DNA from: Terfezia claveryi
Taxonomy: Eukaryota; Ascomycota; Pezizomycetes; Pezizales; Pezizaceae
Length of the DNA stretch: 64,000 nt
Direction: 5' to 3'
NCBI GenBank assembly: GCA_015179025.1
Contig: WHUX01000104.1
Location: 62,001-126,000 of the forward strand
The notes beneath the pieces are model-generated. The model was not told the origin of the DNA. It saw only the letters and a program-made list of their open reading frames with translations, and searched no databases. The stretch's first letter is position 1; every line of letters begins with the position of its first letter. Positions 44,311 to 56,075 of the stretch are shown here, piece by piece. Both the position numbers and the translations under genes were made by a program.

Positions 44311-47230
44311 CTATTATTACCCATAAATTTTCGTACCTATATCCATATTCTGCAGGTACATATTGAATACGATTGGTTTCCGCCTTCTGCCATTTTGGTT
44401 CTGGTTGGTATGTCTATCAACTAAACCATTCTGACTTACTGAAATTACATCTTATGCACTTGCATCTGTGCATCTAACCAAATGTTTAAGCCCAATTTGG
44501 TTCCAGATCCCGCCACGTTATTTTGAGCAGGCAAGAATTACCTAAGATAGTTGTTTACTTCTCCCCATAACTAGTGTACAGTGCGGATACCTGAGCTCTA
44601 CTGTACCTAGTCTAGTTTGACCTGGGACGTATTATTCGTTTTGGTTTGGAAGGCTCTCTGACCTCCTTGCACAGACAACGCCAGAGACATTATTTTTTGA
44701 TAACGTATTTTTGCCACCAGACTAGTGTGTATAGGATATGTTTGCTTCTTACTTCAACGAGCTGCAAAGCTTTGAGATAACATTATGATTACCTAAAATA
44801 GTGCACAAGACTAGGTAGTAGACTGCCTAATGGCACGCAGCAGAGAAAGCGAGAAGGGGCCTTCCAATCCGTTAAAAAAGGAGTAGAGAGAGTTGTAAAG
44901 AGGTGGATTTTATGTTAGATCAGTCGCTGCGATTATGGCATTGAGATGGCAGTTACAAGAAATAACACTTATTGTAACACATAACGACGCGTTTGTGCAG
45001 CCTCACGCGTACGGAGTACCCCACAAACATACTCCTCAGCAGCGGCCCCCAACGGTGTTGGTGTACGACCTAGATACCTACCTGGCGGATCCGGAGGTTG
45101 GGGTAGTGCTGGGGAATGGTGGTTTGTGCAACCAAGTGCCAGCCACTGCTGGCTGCCACTAGTGGTGATACGAGCTAATTGATACGAGCTCCTAAAAGAA
45201 AGGGGAGGGGAAACTTTGGCCTCAATAGGACGATTAAAAGCATTTTTAATGGAATGCATGCCAGCAAAAAAGGAATTTTAGTCTCGTCAAGCGAAAAGAG
45301 ATGAAAAAAAAGGTTGCATTACCTATTTTGGGAAAAAATTCGTCTTAAATTTTGGAAGAAACAATTGCGAGCTTTTAGATATTTTAAAGCACGGGAAGCG
45401 CTTCGGACCTACGTATTATGGTCGGAGGATAAATCGGCCATGGGAGTTGTAATATTAACTCCTATTCATAGCTACCCGAAATATGCTTGCTTGTACTCCG
45501 TATTGGGCCTAGTAGTAAAATGATATCTGTGCTGCGGGCGATAACCAAATAGGTACCCATGTCGAGTGTGTCCGAAGCGCATGCGTCGTGTATGGATATA
45601 ATTTTCCGAATTATGCAAGGGACGGAGGCAATATAGGTACTAGGGGAATTGATGCGGCCAATTGGCCACGCGAAATTTTGGGGAAATCTTTGATGTCTTG
45701 ATGCAAAAATTAGAAATTCGCCTAGGCATAACTACATGCTGTCAGATCTATGTATGTACTTGGACGTAGATCCAATTGAGGGATGGAGTGAGTTGTGCCA
45801 ACCAGAACTAGGTAGTATTCTGTGTGGTTACGCCATGATAGGCAGGCAGGTGCGAGCGATCTTGGGTTGGAGATCATCTGCCGACAACCGCGATGACAAG
45901 TGAAATATCCTAATTGGCATGCTCATCCTAATTGGCATGCTCATCTGATTCATCATCAATATCGATAGTGACGTTGCAATGCTTGTTTTTCATGATATCG
46001 CCTGCATGTCAAACAATGGGAAAGGGGACGAATTTGTTGTGTCAATTAGGTGAGGTTGTTGACGATGAGATTAGCAATTGCAGGCGCATTTGCAGGAGAA
46101 GCAAGGCTACCAGTACCTACGGTACTCTCCATCGAGGAATCCCCCGATATGGTAATAACACACGAGAAACAGCCAATGAGGCGTCCTCCTCAATTGGAAA
46201 TAATGCAAAAAGTCACGACAGTGCGTACGCCACATACGCCTACCAAATTTCCCTACCTAATTGCGCATCGTAATTCAATAATCACACCTCGCAAAGCGGG
46301 CTGAACAACAGCTCTCTGAACTTCCCGCCATTATCTAATTCGCCGCAAGGTGAAAAACTAGGGTTCGCACTTTCACACAACATCAGCAGTGAGTAACCAC
46401 TATGATAGGTATTACCTATAAAGTACGGAGAAGATCTTGTGTAGCGATCCTGAAGAGATCTAGATGCCAAATGATACATACATAGGCGTGTTTGGATGTA
46501 AAGTAGGCATAAGACACTCTCGCTTCATGAAGGCCTTCATTGGTCTGGGAGATTCCGACTCAGAGGGAGGTCGTTCACGATCCTTTCGTACAACCAGGCC
46601 AGCTCTCCAATGCCTTCCCTGTTGGCAACTAGCTTCAGGAGGTGAACACAATTGCAACGTTATGGGGAACGGACGCCAAGCGACCAGGGAAACATTCTGG
46701 TGATCGACCGACAATTTTAATGATCACTACCTAGCACCGTATGTAGGGGTGCTTGCCATGTGCCGCAAGGGGTTGATTGGCTGATCGATGAGATCAGCAT
46801 GGATTTCTCTAGAAACAGGGGGTTCATCCGTTCCACTAAATTGTTTTTGTTCTGCAGGGGTAAACTTCTAGATGACAGCGAGGCGGTACTAGGCCTAGTT
46901 GGGCACAAACCTAAGCAGCCCACGGCCGTTGTGGTGAGGGCACCAAAAGAGGATCGGGCGACGAAATTAATGAGGGATTCGCGGGCTTGCAGGCACGGCT
47001 ATGGTAAGGACGTCGTGCACAAGGGCCCTGATGGGGCGTGGAGTTCCCTGTTGAGGACTCCCGTATGGGTAACGCTCTGGGCCAGCCTGTTATCGATGCG
47101 GATGGGGGCGACAAGTTGGGTACCAGCTGGGCCGATGTACCTAGAGCCCATACAGTGGAAAGAATCGTAAGATGGCTCCACTCCAGGCTTGGGGCCTTCA
47201 AGTCCAGTGACCGGGCCCGATGATAGGGGC
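44311..47230. other. Gene-poor region before the repeat-protein gene
   Basis: No convincing gene. Contents: a copy of TTGTGCCAACCAGAACTA at 45793-45810, an exact 18-bp tandem duplication (TCCTAATTGGCATGCTCA twice, 45908-45943), and copies of the TACTCCGTAC-type decanucleotide at about 45009 and 45493. A 136-codon plus frame at 46760-47170 overlaps a long minus frame and lacks recognisable motifs. Confidence 0.5.
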
Positions 47231-47239
47231 GAGAGTTCC

Positions 47240-47246
47240 TATATAA
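47240..47246 (+). promoter_or_regulatory. TATA box candidate of the repeat-protein gene
   Basis: TATATAA lies 148 bases upstream of the ATG at 47394 and is followed by a pyrimidine-rich stretch suitable as a transcription start region and 5' UTR. Assigned by position and sequence only. Confidence 0.5.
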
Positions 47247-47393
47247 CTTTTCGAGATTCCCTCGTTTATCGATTTCTCTCATCATCCGGTTCTCACTTTC
47301 TGTCACTTACACTCATTTCACCTACTCCGGTCATTCCTTGGTTGTTTTCTTCAGACGCCTTCTTTCGAGTTTTCTCGCCCCTCCGCCGCTGCG

Positions 47394-49589
47394 ATGTATA
47401 CAAAGTCCGCAGCGCTTCTGCTCCTACTCTCAGCTCTCTCCCCGGCCCTTGCGAGCCCCGTTGCTGTTCACAACAACCACAGCAGCGTCTCTGGTCCTGC
47501 CCTGAACCATGACTTGGTTGCCCGCTATGAGCCATATTCCGATTCCGATACTTCTCCACTGAAGAAGGATGGTAAGGGTCCAAAGAAGGATTCAGAAAAG
47601 GATCCAAAGGGAGGTCCAAAGTCCTTCAAGAACAAGAAGATTACGAAGGATAATATTGGGAATCTTCGCAAAGCCGGCATTACTACTCTTGACCTTCTCT
47701 TCGTTCAACATGGCATATCCAGCGTGGATGACTTTATCGCAGTCGTTGACATTGACGTGCTGCTAGAGCTCTTCACTGAGTTTCACATTACTCTTGATGT
47801 ACTACTTGTCAAGTTGAATGTCTCCCTGCATGATCTTTTGGTTAAAGTTCACCTTGATATTACCGGTCTCTTGGTTAAGCTTAACATCACCAGCATCGAC
47901 ATTCTTCTCCAGCTGATCAGCTCCAACCACTTGCTCGACCTAATCGTGGATATCAAAATTGATGGGCTTCTCGAGCTTCTCGGGCACCTAAACATCACGC
48001 TCGAAGTTCTTCTGGGCCACCTCAACATCTCCCTTCCCGAGCTCTTGGTTAAACTTAACGTCCAGATCACCTCCATTGACGTCCTCATCAGTCTGTTCCA
48101 TGTCCATACCATCGAAGAAGTTATTGCTATTATCGGTGTTGACGGACTCCTTGCGATCATCATTGACCCTCACCTTGGCCTTCACATCGGCATCCATGAT
48201 ATCCTGGTTAAGCTTAACATCTCCATCCACGAGCTTTTGGTCAAGCTTAACATCTCTCTTCACGATCTTTTGGTCAAGCTTGATATCTCCCTCCACGCCC
48301 TCCTCGTTGATTTGAAGGTTGATTTGCACGGACTCCTGGTCGCTCTTGACCTTGATTTACACGGTCTCTTGGTTGCCCTCGACATTGATTTAAGTGGTCT
48401 CTTGGTTGCCCTCGACATTGATTTAAGTGGTCTCTTGGTTGCTCTCGACATTGATTTAAGTGGTCTCTTGGTTGCTCTCAATGTTGATTTAAGTGGTCTC
48501 TTGGTTGCTCTCGACATTGATTTACATGGTCTCTTGGTTGCCCTCAAGATTACCCTTGCTGATCTCATTGTTCTCCTGGATGTTGATATTCATGGCCTCC
48601 TCGCTATCCTCAAGGTGGATCTTCATGGCCTCCTCGTTTCCCTTGACATTACCCTTGCCGATCTCCTCGTTGTCCTCAAGGTTGATCTTCAGGGCCTCCT
48701 CGCTGTCCTTGATGTTGATATTCATGGCCTCCTCGTGATTCTCCAGGTGGATCTTCATGGGCTCCTCGTTGCTCTTGACATTACGCTTGCCGATCTCCTC
48801 GTTGTCCTCAAGGTCGATCTTAGTGGGCTCCTCGGTCTCCTCAAAGTGGATCTTCATGGCCTCCTCGTTTCCCTTGACATCACCCTTGTCGATCTCCTCG
48901 CAGTCCTCAATGTGGATCTTCACGGCCTCCTTGTTTCTCTCCATATTGACCTTGCTGCTCTTCTTGTTGTGCTCAAGATTGACCTCAACACTCTCCTTGT
49001 GGATCTCAAGCTCGATCTTCACGGCCTCCTTGCTCTTCTTAAGATTGATCTACACGCTCTCTTGGTCGTGCTCAAGATTGATTTGGCTGCCCTCCTTGTC
49101 CAACTCGACATTGATATTGCAGTTCTCCTTGTACAGCTCAAGATCTCTTTGTCGGTCCTCTTGGTTGAACTCAAGCTCAATCTCGCTGACCTCCTTGTCT
49201 TGTTGAAGATCAACTTGGGGACACTCCTTTTCCACTTGAAGCTTACCCTCGGTGGCCTCTCCAAGGAGCTCAAGATCCCAGTCGTCAAGATCCTCGTGGA
49301 CCTCAAGATCACCACCATTGATGCTTTCCTTTCCCATCTCAACATCAAGACTGTCGACGATCTCCTTGCAGTGATCGAACTTAACATCCTCGGAGACATT
49401 TTGGTCTCGTTGAAGGCCACCGTTGTTATCACATTGTCCAAGCTCAATGTCACTGTTGAGGTCCTTCTCGCGAAGTTGGGAGGTATTAACATCGAGGTCT
49501 TGTTCCAGAAGCTTGCGTGCCATTGCCAGCCCAAGGCCCTTGGTCTTGACCGCGTCAAAATCAATGGTGGCTATGTCTCCGTGTATTAA
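47394..49589 (+). CDS. Secreted protein of tandem 11-residue Leu-rich repeats
   Basis: A single-exon gene of 731 aa. It starts with a clear signal peptide (MYTKSAALLLLLSALSPALA, cleavage near residue 20-21), then a short Lys/Gly/Asp-rich linker (residues 55-85), then repeats to the end. At least 33 consecutive undisrupted units of 11 residues lie at about 48190-49275, consensus L-H/S-G-L-L-V-x-L-D/K-I/V-D, for example LSGLLVALDID. Irregular units with NxS/T sites precede them. The only cysteines (ACHC) are near the C terminus. The strict 11-residue period with invariant Leu suggests a solenoid or hendecad helical rod, possibly self-assembling at the cell surface; this is inference. I do not recognise a named family. 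The 33-bp DNA repeats are near-identical in places, so copy number probably varies. Confidence 0.88.
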   Translation: MYTKSAALLLLLSALSPALASPVAVHNNHSSVSGPALNHDLVARYEPYSDSDTSPLKKDGKGPKKDSEKDPKGGPKSFKNKKITKDNIGNLRKAGITTLDLLFVQHGISSVDDFIAVVDIDVLLELFTEFHITLDVLLVKLNVSLHDLLVKVHLDITGLLVKLNITSIDILLQLISSNHLLDLIVDIKIDGLLELLGHLNITLEVLLGHLNISLPELLVKLNVQITSIDVLISLFHVHTIEEVIAIIGVDGLLAIIIDPHLGLHIGIHDILVKLNISIHELLVKLNISLHDLLVKLDISLHALLVDLKVDLHGLLVALDLDLHGLLVALDIDLSGLLVALDIDLSGLLVALDIDLSGLLVALNVDLSGLLVALDIDLHGLLVALKITLADLIVLLDVDIHGLLAILKVDLHGLLVSLDITLADLLVVLKVDLQGLLAVLDVDIHGLLVILQVDLHGLLVALDITLADLLVVLKVDLSGLLGLLKVDLHGLLVSLDITLVDLLAVLNVDLHGLLVSLHIDLAALLVVLKIDLNTLLVDLKLDLHGLLALLKIDLHALLVVLKIDLAALLVQLDIDIAVLLVQLKISLSVLLVELKLNLADLLVLLKINLGTLLFHLKLTLGGLSKELKIPVVKILVDLKITTIDAFLSHLNIKTVDDLLAVIELNILGDILVSLKATVVITLSKLNVTVEVLLAKLGGINIEVLFQKLACHCQPKALGLDRVKINGGYVSVY
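48190..49279 (+). repeat. 33-bp coding tandem repeat array (about 33 units)
   Basis: In-frame 33-bp units inside the secreted protein gene. Adjacent units around 48373-48537 differ by only a few bases (GACATTGATTTAAGTGGTCT recurs). A higher-order period of four units (132 bp) is visible: the unit order ...DVD / IHGLL / LHGLLV..DIT / LADLLVVLKVD appears twice in succession, pointing to segmental duplication by unequal exchange. Confidence 0.85.
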
Positions 49590-52235
49590 GGTTATTTCTC
49601 GGTTGATTGTGTATGGAAAATTGGCAGGGTTTAATTGTGTTTGTGTGCCATCATTTCTTTCTTTGTCACTTTAGCGTATTTTCATGTATACTACGAGTCA
49701 TAAGCGAATCTTGTGATAATTTTCTTTGCATTTGTTATTAGCCTCTTTTTATACTTATTGAATGCTGTATTAGGTGGAGGTTTTTTTTTAGGGGTGGGGG
49801 CATGTCGATTATAGAGAGCTCCCTATAATAATAATAGGAATATCGGAATCGATATATGCTTTTGTGCCAGTGAGATCTGTCTATTTTGTACTTAGTCGTA
49901 AAGTGGCTTATTACTACTACAGCCTGACAATCTTTTTGCATTTTGATATTTTCAGTCACTCCGGTTCGCATGATTTGTTTGGACTTCGTTAAACGTTACC
50001 GCATGCATCCAAATAGTAAACACCGAGTTACCCTACATGTACAGTGAGTAAGGTGTCTGGAATACAACTGTTTTCTCTTTGCACGAACTTATGCGGCGGG
50101 ACGTACCCAGGTACAATAATATATGTTTTTTTATCTCCATATCTTGTTGGTTACTAATGTATTTTAAGGTAACCTCATGGAGTAAGGGAAGGTATGCATG
50201 GATTAGGTGCTACTGTATAACGCATTCAGCTTTGCAGGCCTCTACAAATATCTGCATACTTGCCTTTGTTATTAAACCAAATCCTCACCCACTCCCATAA
50301 AGGGGTGTTACCCTTAGAAGAGGGTCATTGGCAACAGAATAAAGGATTTAGGTAGCTTTTCAGATAGCTTTAGAAGGGGAAGTGGGTGGTTGCACAAAAT
50401 TCATCGATACTGTCCTAATTATTAATTAATCTTCCCGTGAAGGATTATTTGTGGTGGGTGTAAGAAGTATGTAGGACTACCTACGGACTGGACTTAATTC
50501 TCGAAGCGGACTGGACGTGAAAAGGTGCGACCGCCCCGCAACCAAAATCCCAAGCCCAAACAGAAAAGAGGAAAAATATTTACTCTCTTCCGAGAGGCGC
50601 CGTCTGTCGGATTTTCGGTGCCAATATATACAATAAGAAGGGAGTGATGCAGGATCTGGGAAAGCCAAAAAATTTAAAATGATTACCATGCCTGAACAAT
50701 AATAAGCTCTAGACGACGCAAGAATTCCACAAAAAGTCAAGGGCTGAGAGAAGAGGCCTCGGGGGTTTTCATATAAATTCCCCTTCAGCCGTAGATCGTG
50801 TGGCAGTAATTCCTAGCAAGTATGTATTACGCCAGAACACATGGCACCCCCCCCCAGCCGATCACCGATGCTGGAGGTACTGGAATCTTTTGTGTGGACA
50901 GGTACATATTTGTCAACTTGGGGGAGGGGGCGAGAATGAGCAATAAATGCGGACCGGCCACAAATTGATTTATTATTTTATTTTATTTCTTTTTCTGGCC
51001 ACTAATTAAACTTTATAGTAATTTATATTATCTTTGGTTTTCTGGTGATAAGTATGGAATGAATACATACATACTTTACATACATATTCATAATTACCAA
51101 AAAAAAAAAAAAAAATACTCCAATTCTGGGGAACCTTCAGGATTCAAACTCCTTAATAATGAAACGTATCGAGGTTGCGGGGAAGAAGGGTTGGGCGGGT
51201 GGCGACTGTATGTAAAATATCTACAAAATTCTCCAATCAACTTTCATTTTCTCTCACTTATGCCAAAATACTTAATTTCGTTCTGTTCATGATTAAAAAT
51301 AATCAGCAGGGCTATTCTCAATCAATCGGGCAAAGTATGCTCTTCCCCGAGAGCATTGCTCTGCAAGTAACGGAACCCAAGTCACTTTATTCCCATTCCC
51401 ATTCCCATTCCCATTCCCACCTCTCTTTTCTCTCAGTCCCTCCATATATAATTTTCGTGAGATATAAGGTTGTTGACGCAGTTGCTAATTTGATTTCAGA
51501 ATAGAACTCATGGAAGGCCATTCAAGGTGGTGTTCAGGAGCTGGCTCTATTGTTTGTAACATGGCTTGAGATGGTGGTTTTGGTATTTTCGGTATTGGTC
51601 GTTTAGGTGGGTGAATAAGGTACAGCTCATTGCCGGAAGGAGTTAATTAAGAGGTGATATAAATTTACTAGTTAAGGTTGCAGATCGGCATATACTGTAC
51701 ATATGAACTCAAATCCTTAGACGGGGGCGTATATACGGGAACATATCTCCAATACTGTGGATTTTGCCATAAAACTGCACAAACTTAAACCGAAAATCCT
51801 GCCAGTGACAACCTGGGCACGCAATTATCTAGGTATGTAGTATTCCCTGAGACTGGGTATGGGCGCTTGTTGACGTTGAATAAGTACTTAGGAGCCTCCC
51901 AAACTCACATTGATATGTATACGCGCAAGGCTCAAACTGTTCTTGTACTGAGACCTAGAGCCCATTAGCGATATATACGAGTAGATACTTCTTGAAAGCG
52001 AAATATCAGTAACAGCCAGTCAAAATACACATTTATGGAGAAACTGCAGAATTTTCCCGGCTATACCAGGACACTAAGCTATTCCATGACATGTAGAATT
52101 CCGGTGAATCAAACATGCCCATCTCATCGACTCCCTGAATTATCCTCCACTGCAACTTTCTTATATTCTAGCCTTGAAAATCAGGCACCCAGCAGAGGCC
52201 CTGATCTTGAGAAACAACCAAGCTCCGTTTGCTCT
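49590..52235. other. Intergenic region with simple repeats
   Basis: No convincing gene. It includes a T-run near 49782, an A-run at about 51099-51114, and a CCCATT hexamer array of five copies at 51390-51419. Short frames are not protein-like. Confidence 0.5.
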
Positions 52236-53937
52236 CTAAAAGTCCTCCATCTTGATATCCACTTCCCCTGTACCCTTAAAATCGAGACAGAATGGAGCTT
52301 CAGTCATCTCATCAGCCTCTACCTTCACCAGCCTCTCAGGCCCCATATCTTCACCCTCCTCCCCTTCTGGCCTGGTGGAATTCCTCGCCTTTACCATAGC
52401 GGTGTTGTTTTTCTCACCGCTCTGAATTTCCACCTCCATCTTGTCCAAGGCCAGCCTCGCACCCCTCAAGGACTGCACGGGCCTTGGAGACTCACTGGCT
52501 GCTCTGATACCTGGATGCAGCTTCATTTGTCTTTCTAATTTTGTGATGTTAGGGACGAGTCTGGCTGCCGTGGGACCTACTGCTACCACACTCCTTCCCG
52601 CGCTGCCTTCTCTCACATCACTGTTTTGTGTATTCCGTTCAAGCTGCAACTTCAGCTCTATGTTATCTTGCTTAAGCTTTGCATTTTTAAGTTCGAGTGC
52701 CCTGAGCTGTAGCTTTTGGGCAGCCTGCTTGAGTGCCTCTTGTCTAAGTCTTTCGTCTCTGGCCATTTGAATTTTGGCTTGGATGGACTTATTCTCTAAC
52801 AAGAGCCTCTTATTATCTGCCTCCACCCTTCTGATGTCTTCCACTGTCTTACTGCGTTTCGAGGGAAGAGGCTCTTGGTGCCCTTGGGTTCGCTTAATAC
52901 CAGATGGCCCAATGGGAATGGGGTTGCTTGAGCTGTGAAGGGGCTTAGCACCCGGAGCCGGGGCTGGTTTGGGATAGGTAAGAATGGGATAGGTAGTGGG
53001 CTGAGGGCGAGGACGAGACACTGGGAGGATCTTACGGGCCTGAGCAGGTAACATGTTCGTACTGGTTGTCGACTTGGGCCCTGGGGGGATTCCAATATCC
53101 TCTGACTCGCTTACCGGGTCATCAGCCGAATAGCCGTTCCCCTGAGCGGCTGATGCCATGATCACCCTTCGAGCTGGGTGGATATATTCGTTTGACAAGT
53201 GGTCTTGGCGAGGGCTGCCACTCATCTGCGCACCTGTGCTAGGCACGTGCGCTGGGCTGTGATACTGCGTTGAAGTTCCAGCTGGCACATTTGCCAACGC
53301 AGATTTTGACACCCTGTCCGGCTGGGATGTAAAGCCCCCGTCACGTTCCCAACGGGAAGATGCGAGCCTTGCTGAATGTGAACCTGTCAGCAACCCACTT
53401 TGTAAAGGATAGAGGAATTATTTCTCCACGGAGATTGTTCATACCGTTCATGTCAGCACGTTCAATCCCACGACCGCTATGCTTTTCCTTCCTTGACGTT
53501 TGTCGCTTTTCAAAGGAAACCGGCCTTGGTTCAGAAAGAATTCTCGAAAGAAAGGTGGTGGGACTTTCATTTCTACGCCCTTTACCTTTCTCTGGTTGCT
53601 GGTTAACATTGCTCGGTGTTGAACTTTCACGGAAGGCAAGTAATGTCTGTGGAGGTGGTGGGGCACGCAGGGTCCGATCGGCTGGTGACATCCTGGTGTT
53701 ACCAGGTCTCGTAGCTTGGCCTTCAAAGCCCACAGGCTGTGGGCTGTACCCTACTTGCACAGGCTGCTTGAACGTACTTGAGTACGGCGGGCGTTGAGTT
53801 GATGACTCTGGCCTGGCATTAGTAGGATAGGGCAAGTTATCGAAAGCAAGAGTCCTCGAGGGATTCCGGGGGCTGTTTGAAGCCCCCTTTGTCCCTCGGT
53901 CGATTGACTTTGAGCTCGTATCCAAGCGGTCACCCAT
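52236..53937 (-). CDS. Proline/serine-rich protein with C-terminal coiled coil
   Basis: Exons are 53937-53445 and 53383-52236 (546 aa); the intron has a GTATGA donor and a GCTGACAG branch/acceptor. Residues 1-300 are disordered, rich in Pro, Ser, Arg and Gln. Residues about 345-420 form a long coiled coil with Leu at heptad positions (VEADNKRLLLENKSIQAKI; LELKNAKLKQDNIELKLQL), preceded by a basic patch PSKRSKTVEDIRR. This resembles the zipper part of a bZIP protein, but the canonical basic N-x7-R DNA-contact motif is not visible. Near the C terminus are two sumoylation-type motifs (VKVE and IKME before acidic residues). Probably nuclear; function unknown. Confidence 0.72.
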
Positions 53938-54463
53938 GATTCCTCAATCGTAAGGAATGGTAATGAGTCGTAACGCTAGAGAAAGCAGATAGATGGTGGA
54001 GAGAGGAAAGAGAAGAGCAACGAGAGAGCTGTCTCTTATGTAGTCTGGTTCTCTTATGCCCGGTGTGATTGTCTTGTGTCAGGTTAAGCCTGTCCTTGGC
54101 GGTGAGAGGGGGAAGATCAGTCTGGTTTGATGAGATACAACCAGACTACACTTAGGTAGCCAGACTAGCACTTAGGTATCCCCAGCCAATTTCCGCCAAT
54201 CTGACTCCAGTCATTCGTGCCAACCAGAATAAGTACTTCCGTAGTCAGAGTAGGTAGCGATCAGGCTTACAAGTAGTTGCACTCAAATACTGGCGTATTT
54301 TTCATAGAAAAGAGCCAAGTGGCCACCCAAAAGTCAACCTAGGGACTTGTTGCCAACGGTTGATTATTGAGAACCGAGCCCAAACTTGCTGCACTTTAAT
54401 ATGTGTCCTATGTCAGCCAGACCAGTTGAAGATTAAAACTAGCACAACGATACTTGTAAGACA
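53938..54463. other. Intergenic region with a small inverted-repeat element
   Basis: GTAGTCTGGTT at 54040-54050 and its exact reverse complement AACCAGACTAC at 54139-54149 bound a 110-bp stretch with TA at each outer end, a MITE-like structure. Further copies of the CCAACCAGA motif follow at 54216-54230. No gene. Confidence 0.55.
54040..54149. repeat. Short 110-bp MITE-like element
   Basis: Perfect 11-bp inverted repeats GTAGTCTGGTT / AACCAGACTAC end the stretch, which has no coding capacity. The same end sequence recurs singly at many places in the window. Confidence 0.55.
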
Positions 54464-54536
54464 GGTCGCGTGGCTCAATCGGCAGAGCATCGTGCTAATA
54501 ACGCGAGGGTTGTGAGTTCGAGTCTCACCGTGACCA
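54464..54536 (+). tRNA. tRNA-Ile(AAT)
   Basis: A 73-nt intronless tRNA. The acceptor stem is GGTCGCG/CGTGACC with one G-U pair and discriminator A. The D arm is GCTC...GAGC, the anticodon loop CTAATAA gives anticodon AAT (read as IAU), and the T arm is GTGAG-TTCGAGT-CTCAC. The T-run at 54541-54544 is the Pol III stop. It matches the usual eukaryotic tRNA-Ile(AAU) pattern (GTGCTAATAACGCG). Confidence 0.95.
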
Positions 54537-54540
54537 TTAC

Positions 54541-54544
54541 TTTT
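54541..54544 (+). terminator. Pol III T-run downstream of tRNA-Ile
   Basis: TTTT four bases after the tRNA discriminator base. Confidence 0.7.
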
Positions 54545-56075
54545 ATTTCCTCGAATACTTCGATGTCTTCTTTTTACCATTTGGAGGAGCTTGCCCTCTC
54601 TTTTCAACCCTGCTTCCCTACCTCTACCACTAAGTCTTGAGGACCAGGGGGATCCTCATACCTCGGCGTAGCATAGTCTGGTTGGGCGTAGCATAGGTTT
54701 GCCAGATCTGGGACGAGTCTATTAGTATCCGGTATTTGGGTCGGAATCTCTGAAACGGTATTAATGACATTACCTAGTCTCGAATAATGGAACTCGACAC
54801 CTATGAGTGTTCAACCATACAATCTGAAAACTATGAATACATATAAGTGCTCTTGGATTACCGAACTGGTGCTCGCTACATGTTATAATTTGTTGAAGCT
54901 CCAAATTTATTTGTTGCTCTTGTCGAATGAGTCTTTATAATTCTAAATTGGCAGAAAACAAGATTACCGACCATAATGCTACATATATACCTAGGCATTC
55001 GCTGGTATGTATGTTATTGAGCAAATAAACACGCCTTTAACGAGCAGCGTAAATGTTCGTATACTCCGTACAGGGGTAAGCAATATATTGGAATGCTTCG
55101 GTTGATCTCATATATCCTCAGATATGCAAGATCTTGTCTACCTATGCTTACAATACCAACTGAAGGCAAAACTCCGAGCCACTCGCAGTCCTCTAAAAAC
55201 TGTTCTCTGAATATTTCCTAACATAGCTTCAGTAGCAGCTTACAAGCTTCCATTCTTACTTCATATCCGGAAAGACCATATATGTATTTTATACCCTTAA
55301 AACTGGAGCCTATTTAGCTCTTAGATATGCCCAGAAAGCTATTTGAGTGGTTACCAATCTCCCGATGATATACTCTAGATAAATCTTTAGCCTGAATTCT
55401 CTAGCCAGTTTTACTCTTTTTTGAACTGGTATTGGTATTTTTGAAGAAGTATATATGGACTGTAGCTGGGAGTACTCGAAGTAAAACAGTAAACATATGT
55501 ATTTCGAAGATTGGGAATATATATGGCTAGAGTTAAGTTTTAAATCAGGTAGATATCAGTGCTACTTTTGTGGGAAGTTTGTGCACCTAAAAAATCTAAG
55601 TCTATTTGCGGGGATTGGAACTGTAGGGAAACTATATTATCATAAGTTATGCCATCATGAAACTGATGAGGCATACTCGAGTGCGTATCATTGCTATCTA
55701 AATCATGTTGTATAAATCTATAAAAAACTTCACCACGCACTCTCTCACTAGTTTGTTCGTGAAAATCGTTTCAAATATTTCTAAATAAGACCCAAATATA
55801 TGATTTATTGTAGATGCTAGTTGCAAGACTCCTTCATTTTACTGTTTCATATTCCCCTTAATTGAAAGGGCAAATTCCAATTGCCTGTTAATTTTCATTT
55901 AAACTGTTCTTTCTCCTACACTCCACTCCCGCCCACCGCTGGCTTTCACCATCCTGTCAATTTCCCCCTCTTTATGACTATTACTTCGTTTGCTTCTCCG
56001 GCTAGTTATTAGAGGACTTAATTAATAAAATTTATTAATAACTAGTCTTTAATTAAGTTGCTATGAAACAATCTT
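54545..56075. other. AT-rich gene-poor region
   Basis: No supported gene. A 72-codon plus frame at 55497-55715 has a few Cys and His but no recognisable zinc-finger spacing. TAGTCTGGTTGGGCG at about 54675 is another dispersed-repeat copy, and TACTCCGTAC occurs at about 55062. Confidence 0.5.

Noticed and set aside
46760..47170. 136-codon plus-strand frame before the repeat-protein gene
   Set aside because: It overlaps an equally long minus frame, lacks motifs and lies just upstream of the TATA-like promoter.
48260..49564. Long open frames on the minus strand and other frames across the 33-bp repeat array
   Set aside because: They arise from the period-3-compatible repeat; the plus frame has a signal peptide, a start and natural composition, while the others are Lys/Arg- or Ser-rich artefacts.
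51390..51419. CCCATT array as telomeric repeat
   Set aside because: The unit differs from TTAGGG/CCCTAA and only five copies lie internally; it is a simple microsatellite.
55497..55715. Small Cys/His-containing frame suggestive of a zinc finger
   Set aside because: Cys and His spacing fits no known finger, and the surrounding DNA is AT-rich and non-coding.
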